A stretch of 64,000 nt of DNA from Oceanobacter sp. 1_MG-2023 (GCF_030689025.1 NZ_JAUYWA010000002.1:226994-290993), one strand, 5' to 3'; positions 17,794 to 28,500 are shown, numbered from the stretch's first letter. A program made the numbers and translations. Notes: a model not told the origin generated them from the sequence alone.

Positions 17794-18669
17794 TTAATGC
17801 AAATTGTTTTCAGGGAACAGCTCTGCCATATCATGTTGGCCGAATTCGTAGTGTTGGTGGCAAAATTCACAGTCGACCGAAATGCTACCGGATTCTTCCA
17901 TCATTTCGGCTAACGCCTGGTAGCCAACCTGATGCAGGGCGTTGGCCAGCCGGTCACGGGAACAGGTACAGGCAAACGACAGCGGCGTGGCGGGATACAC
18001 CCGGACATCCTCTTCGTGATACAGGCGTTGCAATAGCAGATCATTGTCCAACTCAAGGAGTTCTTCATCCTTGATGGTGGCGGCGAGGTGAGAGACCCGG
18101 TCCCAGGCATCCTGGTCAATGGTTTGCTGCTCGTCGCTGTGTTGCTGGCTGGCGGGTAGTTTTTGCAGCATAAAGCCAGCGGCCCGGGTGCCATCACTGC
18201 AGAGCCAGAAGCGTGTGGGCAGTTGTTCTGACTGGCTGAAATAGTCTTCCAGTGCGGTGGCTATATCGCCTTGGGGAATGGCGGTAATACCCTGATAACG
18301 CTGGCCTTGCTCCGGCTCCAGGGTGATAACCAGCTGGCCTTCCGTTGCAAAGGTCAGGGTTGCTTCTGGCTGATCGCTGTCATAGCGGGCAATCGCCCGC
18401 AGCTCTCCCAGTTCATTGGTTTCTGCCTGCAACAGGGAGATAGCCCCTGGCAGGCGTATTTGCAGGGTTAGCCGGCCTTTGAACTTGAGGCTGGCACTCA
18501 TCAATGCGGTGGCGGCAAGTAACTGGCCCAGGGCTACCCGGATAACGGGCGGGTAGTCGTGGCGATTCAAGATTGCCTCGTAAGTGGCATTGAGATGGGC
18601 GACCTCTCCACGAATCGGGGCGGCATCAAACGAAAATCGCTGCAATTGGTCAGCACTGGGGTATGACAT
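17794..18669 (-). CDS. hslO: Redox-regulated chaperone Hsp33
   Basis: Hsp33 is a cytoplasmic holdase switched on by oxidation of a zinc-bound cysteine cluster. The four zinc cysteines are visible near the C-terminus: C-x-C in FACTCSRD and C-x-x-C in VDCEFCHQHYEFG. The N-terminal substrate-binding domain includes RVALGQLLAATALMSASLKF. The ATG at 18669 (MSYPSADQLQRF) gives 291 residues, the usual length. The upstream in-frame extension to 18843 would overlap hslR and is not family-like. It lies 19 bp after hslR and forms an operon with yrfG and hslR. Confidence 0.95.
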   Translation of the reverse strand: MSYPSADQLQRFSFDAAPIRGEVAHLNATYEAILNRHDYPPVIRVALGQLLAATALMSASLKFKGRLTLQIRLPGAISLLQAETNELGELRAIARYDSDQPEATLTFATEGQLVITLEPEQGQRYQGITAIPQGDIATALEDYFSQSEQLPTRFWLCSDGTRAAGFMLQKLPASQQHSDEQQTIDQDAWDRVSHLAATIKDEELLELDNDLLLQRLYHEEDVRVYPATPLSFACTCSRDRLANALHQVGYQALAEMMEESGSISVDCEFCHQHYEFGQHDMAELFPENNLH

Positions 18670-18688
18670 ATCGGTGTACCTGTAACGT

Positions 18689-19093
18689 TCAGCCAAGATC
18701 CTGATGGACCTGCTCAAAACGGCGCATGTCGCGGCGTTCTTTTTTGTTGGGTTTGTGGTCTGGGGTGGGCATGGAGGCACGTAACGCCCGGCGTTGTTCG
18801 GAGTTGTCCATGCGTCGCTTGATGCTGGCCGGGGTTTCTTCATACAGCAGCCGTGCTTCCGGGGCTCCCCGGCGCTGGTCAGACAAGGTGGTGATAATCA
18901 CCTCTTTTTCGTCAAAGCCCTGGCGAATGGTCAGCCTGGCACCTGCGTCTGCCAGTTTGCTGACCTTGCAGCGTTGGCCGTCGTAGTGAACCTTGCCGCC
19001 TTCAATGGCGTGTTTGGCCAGTGCCCGTGTTTTGAAAAAGCGGGCGGCCCAGAGCCATTTGTCGAGGCGGACTTTGGTGGAGTTGTCAGTCAC
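18689..19093 (-). CDS. hslR: Hsp15, ribosome-associated S4-domain heat shock protein
   Basis: Hsp15 binds 50S subunits that carry stalled nascent chains and helps recycle them. The S4 RNA-binding motif RLDKWLWAARFFKTRALAKH sits at the N-terminus, followed by IEGGKVHYDGQRCK. The tail is highly charged and basic (KPNKKERRDMRRFEQ). The GTG at 19093 overlaps the yrfG stop by 8 bp and gives 134 residues, close to the family length. A longer ATG frame from 19132 adds 13 residues inside yrfG. The order yrfG-hslR-hslO is conserved with E. coli. Confidence 0.93.
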   Translation of the reverse strand: MTDNSTKVRLDKWLWAARFFKTRALAKHAIEGGKVHYDGQRCKVSKLADAGARLTIRQGFDEKEVIITTLSDQRRGAPEARLLYEETPASIKRRMDNSEQRRALRASMPTPDHKPNKKERRDMRRFEQVHQDLG

Positions 19094-19769
19094 GGTGAGT
19101 AGTGTCCTGTGCGTCAAATACCAGTTCGTCAAAATGTAGAATGCCGGGAAACCGGTTTTGCAATACCGGCTCGCGCTGGCTGTCAGGGTGATGGATGGCC
19201 AACAGATAATGAATGCCCCAACGCTGGGCTGATTCTAGCACAGCCATACTGTCATCAATCAGCAGGGTACGCTGCGGGTCGAACGGCTCGTCTTGCTGTA
19301 AATGCTGCCAGAAGGCCTGTTGTTCTTTGGGTTCCCGGTAGTCGTGGGAGCTGATGATGCGGTCAACGTATTGATCCAGCCCGGTGTGGTGCAGTTTGAG
19401 TTCCACACTGTCGCGGTGAGCATTGGTGACAATGACCTTGCGTTTGCCCTGCTGTGCCAGGGCGTTGAGAAATTCGCGCACAAAAGGCCGGAAGCCGATT
19501 TTGCTGGCGACGTCTTTTTTCAACTCCGCGATCGGTAATCCGGTCAGATTGCTCCAGTGATCGAGGCAATACCAGTTGAGGGTACCGCGCAGGCCGATAA
19601 AGCTGCTGCTCAGTTCCGTCAGAGCGGCGGCCTTGTCGATGCCTTTGTGGCGGGCATACTGCTCGGGCAAATGTTCCAGCCAGAAGTAATTATCAAAGTG
19701 CAAGTCCAGCAGGGTACCGTCCATATCCAGTAGTACGGTGTCAATTTGTTGCCAGTCGATCGGGCGCAT
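19086..19769 (-). CDS. yrfG: GMP/IMP nucleotidase YrfG, HAD family
   Basis: This 227-residue HAD hydrolase is like E. coli YrfG, which dephosphorylates purine mononucleotides. Motif I is VLLDMDGTLLDLHFDN near residue 13. Motif II is KVIVTNAHRDSVELKL near residue 113, and motif IV is RTLLIDDSMAVLESA near residue 164. The identification is strengthened by the YrfG-HslR-HslO gene order. It is divergent from nudE with only 44 bp between the starts, so the two promoters must overlap. Confidence 0.92.
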   Translation of the reverse strand: MRPIDWQQIDTVLLDMDGTLLDLHFDNYFWLEHLPEQYARHKGIDKAAALTELSSSFIGLRGTLNWYCLDHWSNLTGLPIAELKKDVASKIGFRPFVREFLNALAQQGKRKVIVTNAHRDSVELKLHHTGLDQYVDRIISSHDYREPKEQQAFWQHLQQDEPFDPQRTLLIDDSMAVLESAQRWGIHYLLAIHHPDSQREPVLQNRFPGILHFDELVFDAQDTTHRD

Positions 19770-19813
19770 AGGGTTATACTCAACAGATTTTCAGCTATTT
19801 AAACAGGCCTGAC

Positions 19814-20383
19814 ATGGATAAAAAACCTCAGATCCTGCATCGCTCGCTGGTCGCCCAGAGTCGGCTGTTCCGGGTTGAATCGATGGCGTTGCGTTTCAGC
19901 AACGGTGTGGAGCGCACTTATGAACGGTTGATGCCCGGTGGCCCGGGTGCGGTGATGATGGTGGCGTTGCTGGATAACGACACCGTGGCACTGATCCGGG
20001 AGTATGGCGGTGGTATTGAAGATTACACGCTGACCTTGCCAAAAGGTGCGGTCGACCTGGGTGAAACAATACGGGAAGCCTGTCACCGCGAGCTGCAGGA
20101 AGAAATTGGTTATGGCGCGCGCGAGTTTGTCTTCCTTAAACGATTGAGTCTGTCACCCAGCTATATGAGTGGTGGCATCGATGTGGTGCTGGTGCGGGAT
20201 TTGTACCCGTCACGGCTGGAAGGCGACGAGCCGGAGCCTTTGGAGCTGATCCCCTGGAAACTGAGTGACCTGCTGTCGTTGTATCAGCGCGACGACTTTT
20301 CCGAAGGCCGGGCGGTGGCAGCGCTGGCGCTGGCGCAAGCCTACCTGGCCGGTGACTACGACGGCGAAGTGCTGCCAGCCTGA
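19814..20383 (+). CDS. nudE: ADP compounds hydrolase NudE (Nudix)
   Basis: NudE hydrolyses ADP-ribose, NADH and similar dinucleotides. The full Nudix box is present as GAVDLGETIREACHRELQEE (then IGY) near residue 76. The 189-residue length and the MDKKPQILHRSLVAQSRLF start fit NudE. It is divergent from yrfG, as in E. coli where nudE flanks the same cluster. Its last 28 bp overlap the 3' end of the convergent hybrid kinase gene, so the two stops lie inside each other's coding sequence. Confidence 0.93.
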   Translation: MDKKPQILHRSLVAQSRLFRVESMALRFSNGVERTYERLMPGGPGAVMMVALLDNDTVALIREYGGGIEDYTLTLPKGAVDLGETIREACHRELQEEIGYGAREFVFLKRLSLSPSYMSGGIDVVLVRDLYPSRLEGDEPEPLELIPWKLSDLLSLYQRDDFSEGRAVAALALAQAYLAGDYDGEVLPA

Positions 20384-22536
20384 GTGCTTGCCGGGGCCAA
20401 CTGTTCCGGCAGCAGCTCCACCAGCGCGGCACGTAACGTTGCCATGCGGATGGGTTTACTGACAAAACCGTTCATGCCAGCGCTCAGGCAGCGTTGGCGG
20501 TCTTCCATCATGGCATTGGCGGTGAGTGCCAGAATAGGGATTTGGCTCTCATCGCCAGAGAGCTGGCGTATATGCCGGGTCGCCTGGATACCATCCAGCA
20601 CCGGCATATTGATATCCATCAGAATCAGATCGAAGGCGTCCTGTTTCAGTGCCTGTAACGCCTGGCGACCATCACTGACCACCACACACTCAAGCCCGAG
20701 TTTTTCCAGCATGCGCGAAGCAACACGCTGATTCACCTCGTTGTCCTCCGCCAGCAGGATACGGCCAGACAAGGCGGGTGATTGCTTCAGGGATGGCCGC
20801 TTGGTCACGGCCGGTGGCTTGGCGGCCTGCAAGGGGAGTTGCAGGGAGAAGGTGCTGCCCACCCCGGGGCTGGATTCCAGCTCCACATCCCCATTCATGG
20901 CGGATGCCAGGTGGCGACAAATAGTCAGGCCCAGACCGGTGCCGCCATAACGACGACTGGTGCTGCTATCAGCCTGGCGGAAGGCGGAGAACACCTGCTC
21001 TTTCTTGCTCTGGGAAATACCAATGCCGGTATCGTTGACGGCAATGCGGATATCGTACAGCGCCCCTTCGGTCTGCTTGCCGGTGACCTGCACTTCTATC
21101 TGGCCGTAGTCGGTAAATTTGATGGCGTTACTGATCAGATTGGTGATGATCTGACGGATACGTTTGGGATCGCCCTTCCAGTATTGCGGAATATCACCGT
21201 CGTAATAATAAATAAACGTCAGACCCTTGCGTTTGACCGGTTCATCGAACAGCCGTTTGAGGTCACTGAGTTGCTGGTTGAGGTCAAAATCGATCTGCTC
21301 CAGCTCCAGGTTGCCGGATTCAATTTTCGACAAGTCCAGAATGTCGTTAAGGATCTCCAGCAGTGACTGCGATGAGGTATGGACAATATCGAGATAATGG
21401 CGCTGCTCGGTTGTCAGGTTGGAATCCAGAATCAGTTCCGTGGCACCCAGAATACCGTTCATGGGGGTGCGGATCTCATGGCTCATATTGGCCAGGAATA
21501 TGGATTTGGAATGGTTGGCCTGTTCCGCCTGGGTCAAGGCTTCCCGGATGCGGCTGTTGGCGGTTTCGAGTGCCTGCCGGTTGGCTACGGATTCGGTGAT
21601 ATCCAGTCCAGCCAGCAACACCTGTCCCTGGGAGGTATTGGCACTGGTCAGTCGTGTCATGCGCCAGCTGATAATGTGCTCTTTGCCGGTCGATGACAGC
21701 ACCGGAAATTCCAGCGACAGGTTGCCATTATGACGACTGAGCAGATTTTGCCATTCGCGCTCAACGGTGGAGGTCGCCTGCTGCGGAATCAAATAGCTGA
21801 ACGGGTAACCGTTGATCTGGTCTTCCGGTATTTGCAGCAGCTGCTGGGCCTGCAGGTTAACCCGTGTCACATGGCCGTTTTCATCACAGATAATCAGCAG
21901 GGTCTGCATGGTATTGATATACGTCGATAACCGCTGCTGCTCTTCGCGGAGCTGCGCTTCCATAAAATAGCGCTGGGTAATGTCGTCCCCGGTGACCAGC
22001 AGCCAGACCTGGTCGCCATCATTCTGCTGCCAAAGGCGGACTTGCATGGCCCAACGGCCCCATTCGCCGTAGCGGTCGAGCAGACTGGCTTCAAAATCGA
22101 CCATGGAGCGGGTGCTCAAGGACTGATCTATTTTTTGCTGAATCAACTCGCGCTCATTACGGCGTTGGATACTGGACAGATAAGAGCCGGGGCAAAGGTC
22201 AAATAATTGCTGGAAGTTCGGGTTGGCATCCAGAATCAGCTGTTGGGCATTCACTCTCAGCACGATGCCACTGACATGCTCCCAGGTGAACCCTTGTTGC
22301 AGCAACTGCTGTTTATAATGATTGGTCACCGGGCGAGTCAGATAATGACTGATCAGGCCGATGCCCGAGCCCACCACAAGCAAGGCCAATATGGCCACCC
22401 CTGCCAGTATTTTCAGGGTGACGACGTCTGGCTCTCCTCGGGCGAGCAAAAAAGCCGTTACTCCCATAATGGCACTGATGCCCGCTACCAGAGCGGTAGA
22501 GGTCAGTAGTAACTGTTGGCCAGGACTAAACGACAT
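20356..22536 (-). CDS. Hybrid sensor histidine kinase with two PAS regions and a receiver domain
   Basis: The 726-residue inner-membrane protein has two N-terminal membrane segments (about residues 8-30 and 45-65) and two PAS-type regions (about 85-330). The HisKA phosphoacceptor helix is FLANMSHEIRTPMNGILGA near residue 365. The HATPase domain carries YGGTGLGLTICRHLASAM. A C-terminal receiver domain reads ILLAEDNEVNQRVAS and then LILMDINMPVLDG. There is no Hpt domain and no adjacent response regulator, so its output partner lies elsewhere. The ATG at 22536 is preceded by AAGGAA; the ATG at 22575 is less likely. The signal is unknown. Confidence 0.92.
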   Translation of the reverse strand: MSFSPGQQLLLTSTALVAGISAIMGVTAFLLARGEPDVVTLKILAGVAILALLVVGSGIGLISHYLTRPVTNHYKQQLLQQGFTWEHVSGIVLRVNAQQLILDANPNFQQLFDLCPGSYLSSIQRRNERELIQQKIDQSLSTRSMVDFEASLLDRYGEWGRWAMQVRLWQQNDGDQVWLLVTGDDITQRYFMEAQLREEQQRLSTYINTMQTLLIICDENGHVTRVNLQAQQLLQIPEDQINGYPFSYLIPQQATSTVEREWQNLLSRHNGNLSLEFPVLSSTGKEHIISWRMTRLTSANTSQGQVLLAGLDITESVANRQALETANSRIREALTQAEQANHSKSIFLANMSHEIRTPMNGILGATELILDSNLTTEQRHYLDIVHTSSQSLLEILNDILDLSKIESGNLELEQIDFDLNQQLSDLKRLFDEPVKRKGLTFIYYYDGDIPQYWKGDPKRIRQIITNLISNAIKFTDYGQIEVQVTGKQTEGALYDIRIAVNDTGIGISQSKKEQVFSAFRQADSSTSRRYGGTGLGLTICRHLASAMNGDVELESSPGVGSTFSLQLPLQAAKPPAVTKRPSLKQSPALSGRILLAEDNEVNQRVASRMLEKLGLECVVVSDGRQALQALKQDAFDLILMDINMPVLDGIQATRHIRQLSGDESQIPILALTANAMMEDRQRCLSAGMNGFVSKPIRMATLRAALVELLPEQLAPASTQAGSTSPS

Positions 22537-22786
22537 CTGGATTCCTTGAAGTGATACGACCAGGTACAGCAACAACAGTGAAAAGCGGTTAACTGTATCG
22601 ATGGGGCTCTGAGTATCAAGTATAGGCGTATTTGCCTCAGCAGCCCGCGTAATCTCCTATCCTGACAGGCCTTGCTGACAGAGTGAATAGTGCACCGATG
22701 TCGTTATCATGACGTTGGTCATTATGCGTCCATTGATGACGGAGTTATTGCCCGCCGCCGGTAGCGATAAGCACATAGACTACCAC

Positions 22787-23479
22787 TTAAAACAGACTGA
22801 CGAGCAAGGGTAACACCACAGCATGCAGAGTCGCCGTCAGTATCATTGCGGTGATGGCATAGGCTGCTTCCCGCTCCCCCAGATCCAGTGCCCGACTGGT
22901 ACCAATCGCATGAGCACAGACCCCCAGCGTAATACCAACGGTTTCTGGACGCTGGATACGCATCAGCGTCAGAATCGGCAAAATCATGATGACCCCCAAC
23001 AAGCCAGACAAAATCACAAACGCCGCCGCCAGTGACGGATCACCACCGAGTTGACCAGTAATGGCAACCGCCACCGGTGTGGTAATGGACTTGGTCAGCA
23101 TGGTTTGTGACAGCATGGGATCACCGATCCACCAGCTGGTCAGCCACCAGGCGCAGGCGACGGTGGTGGCACTGCCCAGTGTGACGGCCAGAGCAATACG
23201 GAGGGCATCCTGACGTAATGCCCTTAACTGCAGGAACAGAGGTACTGCAAGCATCACAATCAGCGGTTGCAGCATATCGTGCAGATAGTGCCCTCCTTCC
23301 ATATACGTTGTGTACGGCGTATCGGTCAGTTTCAGCGTCACCACCACCAGCCCGATACCGGTCAGAATCGGTGGCAACAGCACCAGATTACCGGTTAACC
23401 GATAGACCTGCTGACCGAGCAAAAAAGCACCGATGGTCAGCGCCGTCCAGAACAGAGGGGTTTGCAGCAATATCATCAT
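22787..23479 (-). CDS. lrgB: LrgB/CidB family membrane protein
   Basis: This 230-residue multi-pass inner-membrane protein matches LrgB. It has the conserved block MLTKSITTPVAVAITGQLGG near residue 130, and GITLGVCAHAIGTSRALDLG near residue 185. LrgA/LrgB pairs modulate holin-like cell lysis or, in some bacteria, glycolate or pyruvate transport. Which applies here is not decided. Its ATG overlaps the lrgA stop (ATGA), indicating translational coupling. No LysR or LytTR regulator lies beside it. Confidence 0.9.
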   Translation of the reverse strand: MMILLQTPLFWTALTIGAFLLGQQVYRLTGNLVLLPPILTGIGLVVVTLKLTDTPYTTYMEGGHYLHDMLQPLIVMLAVPLFLQLRALRQDALRIALAVTLGSATTVACAWWLTSWWIGDPMLSQTMLTKSITTPVAVAITGQLGGDPSLAAAFVILSGLLGVIMILPILTLMRIQRPETVGITLGVCAHAIGTSRALDLGEREAAYAITAMILTATLHAVVLPLLVSLF

Positions 23480-23808
23480 GAACGTTTTCCTCTGGACATA
23501 ATCCAGCCACATACCAGTGTGCCGGGAATCAGACTGATGGCCAGAATCAACAGCAGTAGCAGCCCATGCTCGCGCACCAGTTGTTCATGGGTGATCACTC
23601 CCACGCTCACCGGAATCAGGAACAACGGCAAAATCGGCGCAAGTGACTGGGTAATGCTGGTCAATGCTGCAGGCACCTTGCGCTGGCTGATCAGAAAAAC
23701 CAGCAACAGCAACATACCGATAATCGAAGGAGGAATAGGCGCCGACGTCCAGTGTTGAACGAGCGTCCCGGCCATTAAAAAGGCCAGCAGAATCAGCAGT
23801 CCAGTCAT
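23476..23808 (-). CDS. lrgA: LrgA/CidA family holin-like protein
   Basis: This 110-residue protein has four hydrophobic segments typical of CidA/LrgA. The conserved SAPIPPSIIGMLLLLVFL lies near residue 22 and LFLIPVSVGVITHEQLV near residue 62. The ATG at 23808 is preceded by GGAAG. The longer in-frame extension to 23916 is not hydrophobic and is not family-like. It forms a two-gene operon with lrgB. The likely promoter lies in the 446-bp region shared with sbcD. Confidence 0.88.
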   Translation of the reverse strand: MTGLLILLAFLMAGTLVQHWTSAPIPPSIIGMLLLLVFLISQRKVPAALTSITQSLAPILPLFLIPVSVGVITHEQLVREHGLLLLLILAISLIPGTLVCGWIMSRGKRS

Positions 23809-24254
23809 AAGCGGTCTTCCGAACGGAGCGGCATAAAAAACCGGGTTTTTATTGATATTATCAGGCAGAAAATCATGAGCAGAAATAACGCTCTCGGCAA
23901 TAATGTCAGAGCGCAAACAGTACCATTAACCACCAGAAGCACGCTATATTTTGTTGATAAGGCAATCTAACCGATTGATTTGTTAAAGAAAAAATAGCGC
24001 ATTAAACACTGCTGCCAGAATACGGAAATCCCTGTTGCCACAGCACCGGGACACCTCATTAATCGAATATAATCACCGCTGGTTTCTGCCGCCAACCCAA
24101 CCCCGTCGCTGTGATAACCTCTCAGCTATCACTTACGGGGACATCTATTTAATCCTGCACGGCTCTGCGCGAGTGTTGCCGTTGTTCAGGGCAAGGCGAC
24201 GAATGCAGCGAAATGACGGGTCCTTTTCAAATTCTCCCCTTACGGATAACGGTT
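23809..24254. other. Divergent intergenic region lrgA / sbcD
   Basis: This is a 446-bp gene-free stretch. It holds a short inverted repeat CAATC-TAACC-GATTG at 23963-23977 and a TATAAT at 24068-24073 without a matching -35 at normal spacing. No RNA gene, repeat family or convincing ORF was seen. Confidence 0.5.
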
Positions 24255-25517
24255 ATGAAAATCCTGCACACGTCTGACTGGCATCTGGGTCAGAGCTTTT
24301 TTACCAAGAGCCGCAAGGCTGAACATCAGGCTTTTCTTGATTGGCTGCTGACGCAGGTACGACGTTATAACATCGATGCCGTGATCGTAGCGGGGGACGT
24401 GTTTGATACCGGTACCCCTCCGAGTTATGCACGAGAAATGTACAATCGATTTATTGTCGCGATCAGCCAGTGCCACTGCCGCCTGGTTATTTTGGCGGGC
24501 AATCACGATTCGGTTTCGACGCTGAATGAATCCAGGCAGCTGGTGGCGTGCCTGGATACGCAAGTAGTGGCCAGTATCAGCCCGCTGGACCCCCATGAGC
24601 AGCTTATCGAGCTGGAATATCGCCATGGCAGCGAGCGTGAGCATGGTGACGCGGCTGGCCCGGTTGGTGCCATCGTCTGCGCTATTCCCTTTATCCGCCC
24701 GCGCGACGTGCTGCAAAGCCGGGCCGGTGAGTCGGGGTTGGAAAAACGTCAGGCCCTGGGGGAGGCCATCCAACAACATTATCAGCGGGTTTATCAGGCG
24801 GCACTGGCACTCAAGACCAGCAAACAACTCGACGTACCGATTATTGCGACAGGACATTTGACGGCGCTGGGCGTCAGCCAGTCAGATTCCGTTCGCGACA
24901 TCTATATCGGCTCGCTGGACGGGTTTGCTGCGGATGGTTTCCCTCCGGCAGATTATATTGCTCTCGGGCATATTCATCGGCCGCAGCGGGTGGCCAAATC
25001 CGAGCATATCCGTTACAGCGGATCGCCCATTCCACTCAGCTTTGATGAATTAAAAACGACCAAACAAGTGGTCATGGTCGAATTTTCTGGTTCACACACC
25101 GTTGCGATAACCCCTGTTGATGTGCCGGTTTTCCAACCGATGGCCGTTATCAAGGGAGATCTGGCAGCCATCGAACAGGGGTTGCTGGCCTATCAGCATA
25201 TACCTGCTGATCAACCGGTCTGGCTATGTATCGAAGTGGAACAGCAAGACTATCTGGCCGATTTGCCGCAACGGATTCAGGCCCTGACCGAAGGGCTGGC
25301 GGTCGAGGTCTTGCAACTGCGCCGTTCACGGCTCCATGGCCGTCAGGTATTAACCCGGCAAGCACAGGAAACATTGGCAGAGCTGACCCCGGAGGAAGTC
25401 TTTGGCAAACGTCTGGCGCTGGAAAACCTTGACGACCAGCCCGGCAGGCAGGCCCGGATTGAAGTGCAGTTCCAGCAGATTCTGGCAGAAATCGAGCACC
25501 CGGAGCACGACGCATGA
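24255..25517 (+). CDS. sbcD: SbcD nuclease subunit of the SbcCD (Mre11-type) complex
   Basis: This is the metallophosphoesterase subunit of SbcCD, which cleaves DNA hairpins and protein-blocked ends. The family motifs are MKILHTSDWHLGQSF at the N-terminus, VIVAGDVFDTGTPPS near residue 48, LVILAGNHDSVSTL near residue 81 and YIALGHIHRPQRV near residue 235. Starting at the ATG at 24255 gives 420 residues; a longer frame from 24213 adds 14 residues before the conserved start. It overlaps sbcC by 4 bp (ATGA). Confidence 0.96.
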   Translation: MKILHTSDWHLGQSFFTKSRKAEHQAFLDWLLTQVRRYNIDAVIVAGDVFDTGTPPSYAREMYNRFIVAISQCHCRLVILAGNHDSVSTLNESRQLVACLDTQVVASISPLDPHEQLIELEYRHGSEREHGDAAGPVGAIVCAIPFIRPRDVLQSRAGESGLEKRQALGEAIQQHYQRVYQAALALKTSKQLDVPIIATGHLTALGVSQSDSVRDIYIGSLDGFAADGFPPADYIALGHIHRPQRVAKSEHIRYSGSPIPLSFDELKTTKQVVMVEFSGSHTVAITPVDVPVFQPMAVIKGDLAAIEQGLLAYQHIPADQPVWLCIEVEQQDYLADLPQRIQALTEGLAVEVLQLRRSRLHGRQVLTRQAQETLAELTPEEVFGKRLALENLDDQPGRQARIEVQFQQILAEIEHPEHDA

Positions 25518-28500
25518 AGATTTTAAGCCTCCAGTTCAAGAACCTGAACTCACTCAAGGGCGAGTGGAAAATCGACTTCACCCAGGCGCCATTCAGCGAC
25601 AACGGCCTGTTTGCCATTACCGGCCCGACCGGGGCAGGCAAAACCACCTTGCTCGATGCCATCTGTCTGGCGCTTTATCACCAGACGCCCCGGCTGGGTC
25701 AGATCACCACATCGTCCAATCAGATCATGACCCGCGGCTGCGCGGATTGTGCCGCCGAAGTGCAGTTTGACGTTAAAGGCATGGCCTATCGGGCACACTG
25801 GAGCATGCGTCGCTCCCGAGGCAAGGTCGATGGCAATTTGCAGCCTGCCTGTGTCGAGCTGGCCGAAGTTGCCAGCGGCAAGGTTCTGGCGACCCAGTTA
25901 CGCGCCAAGAGTGAAATAATCGAGGCCATCACCGGACTGGATTTCTCCCGTTTTACCAAGTCCATCCTCCTGTCGCAGGGAGAATTTGCCGCCTTTCTGA
26001 ATGCCAATGCATCCGCCCGTTCGGAGTTACTGGAGGAACTGACCGGCACTGAAATCTACGGTCAGATATCAATGCGGGTGCATGAGCACCATGCCAGCGC
26101 CAAGCAGCAACTGGCTGAACTGCACGCCCGGGCTCAAGGGGTGCAACTGCTGGATGATGCCCAAAAACAACAGCTGCAAGAGGAAGCCGGGCAATTACAG
26201 CAGCAACAAACAGCGATCAAACATGAGATAGCCACCACCAGTGCCCATCGTGACTGGTGGCAACAATATGACCTGGCCCGAAAGCAGCGGATCACCCAGG
26301 CCGAACGCCTGCAGGCGGCCGAAGATCATCTGGCCAGCGCCCTGTCCGATATACAACGCTTGCAGCGCAGCGAACCGGCGGTGCAACTGCAGACCCCATA
26401 CCGCTTGTTACAGGCGATACGCAGCGAAATCGAACAGCATCAGCAGGACTGTCGGCAAAAGCAGGCACAGCAACACCAGCTGGCCGCTGAGCTGGCCAGT
26501 GCAACGACCCGTTTGACCGGGCAGAGCCAGGCACTGGCAACGGCCAAAACCCGGCACCAGCAGCAAGAGCAATTGCTGAACGACCAGGTGGTACCACTGG
26601 ATCAACAGCTGCTTGCCCAGCAAGACAAACTCAGAGAATTGCAGCAGGCTATCGATGATGAGCTGCGGCAACAAACCGGACATCAGCAGCACCTGGAACA
26701 TCTGAGCGAGCAGCGGCAGAGCCAGACACAACAACAAGCCAAGGTTGAGCATTACCTGACGCAACAGGCGGCCGACCAGTCGCTCAAGCAGTATCTGGGG
26801 CAATGGCAGCAACAGGCCCGGCAGATTCAGGCGGCCAAGCAGCAGTTGGCGCAGCAGCGTGAAAAAGAGGTCGAGCTACAACAGCAACTGACCCGGCAGC
26901 AAGGTCAGCAGCAACAGGCTCAACAGCAATACCAAGAGGCTGACAGCGCCGCGACGACCAAAGAGCAAGCCTGGCAACAGGCGGTTCAGGCGCTGGCTGG
27001 TGCCAGCCGTGAACTGGGCACTCTGGATCAATTGGAGCAGCAGCGTACCGGGCAGCTGGAGCAGTATTCCGTATTACTGAGCTTGCTATCCATCAGCAAA
27101 CAATGGCAATCCCTGGCGGCAGAACAACGGGATAAACAAGCCATAGCCGAGGATAGGCAGCGCCAATGCACCCACGTCGAACAGACACTCAGCCAGTTGA
27201 AAGGCCAATACCAGCAACAGCAGCAACTGGTACAGGCGTTAACCCAGCTGGTGACCCAGGACGAACAGCTGGCCCATTATCGGGCTGCCCTGCAGGCTGG
27301 TGATCCGTGTCCACTGTGTGGTTCGCAGGAACATCCGCAACTGGACGCCGACAAACATCAAGAGGCACTCAACGGCGGCTTGAGCCGTGACTCTCAACAT
27401 ATTACCGAGAAGCTGGACGCCGAACGGGTACTGGATAGCATCAGGGAACAAGGGCAGGAAGCCAAAGAGACACTGGCATCCAGCCAACGTTATCAACAAG
27501 AACTGGCGCAGCGTCTGACGGATATCCAGGTTGAGCAAGCCGACTTGCAACAACAATGGCAACAGCAATGGCAACAGCAATGGGAGCAACAGTGGCAGTC
27601 CAGCATCGCCAAATCGGAGCAAGACATTTTGCTGACGATTGCCGACACCCTGGCGCTGGAGCGGCAGATAACCCGGCACCAGGCCGAGCAGCAGCGTTAT
27701 GGCGAGGCCATTCAGCAGCTCAACGCTCTTAATAAACAGTGTGAGCAGGCCCGGCAACAACGGGATCATGCGCTGCAGCAGCTGACCAGCGCCCGGACCG
27801 GGCTGGCCCTGGCCGATCAGGCCATCACTAACGGCCGTCAGATGCTGGACGACCATCAGCAGCAACAAGCCCTGACGGCGCAACAAGCCGAGACCTTATG
27901 GCAAACCTTTGTCACGCAACTGAGCGAACAAGGTTATCCCGCGCCGTCGCCGGCAGAATTGGCCTTATGGCTGGCCGCCCGACAGCAAGACAGCCAAAAG
28001 TGGGACGACCATATCCGTCAGCAAGAACAGCTCAAGGCCAGCCTGAACCGGCTGGATGCCGATTATCAGCACTGCCAGCAACAGCTGGATAAGGTAAAGC
28101 AGCAGCTGACCGATACCCGCGAAAAACAGACCCGGCTGAAGCAGACGGTCACGACGCTGCAGGCCCAGCGTTATCAGCTGTTTGGCGACAAAAGTGTGCG
28201 GCAAGAACGGGACAACAGCATCACCGCACTGCGGCAGGCCGAAGCGGACTACCAGACTGCCCAGCATCAGCAACACACAGTATCCAGTCAGCATCAGGCT
28301 CTGCAGGCCGAGTTAACCACACAACAGCACGGCCTCGACCGCTTGCAAGCCCGACTGGATGAGCAGCAATCCGACTGGCAGTCACAGTTGGCGGCCAGCC
28401 CCTTCGCCACCGAAGCCGATTTTCTGCAGGCCTTGTTACCGGAGGCCGAACGTCAACGCCTGCAGCTACAGAAACAACAGCTGGATAACGAACTGGAACG

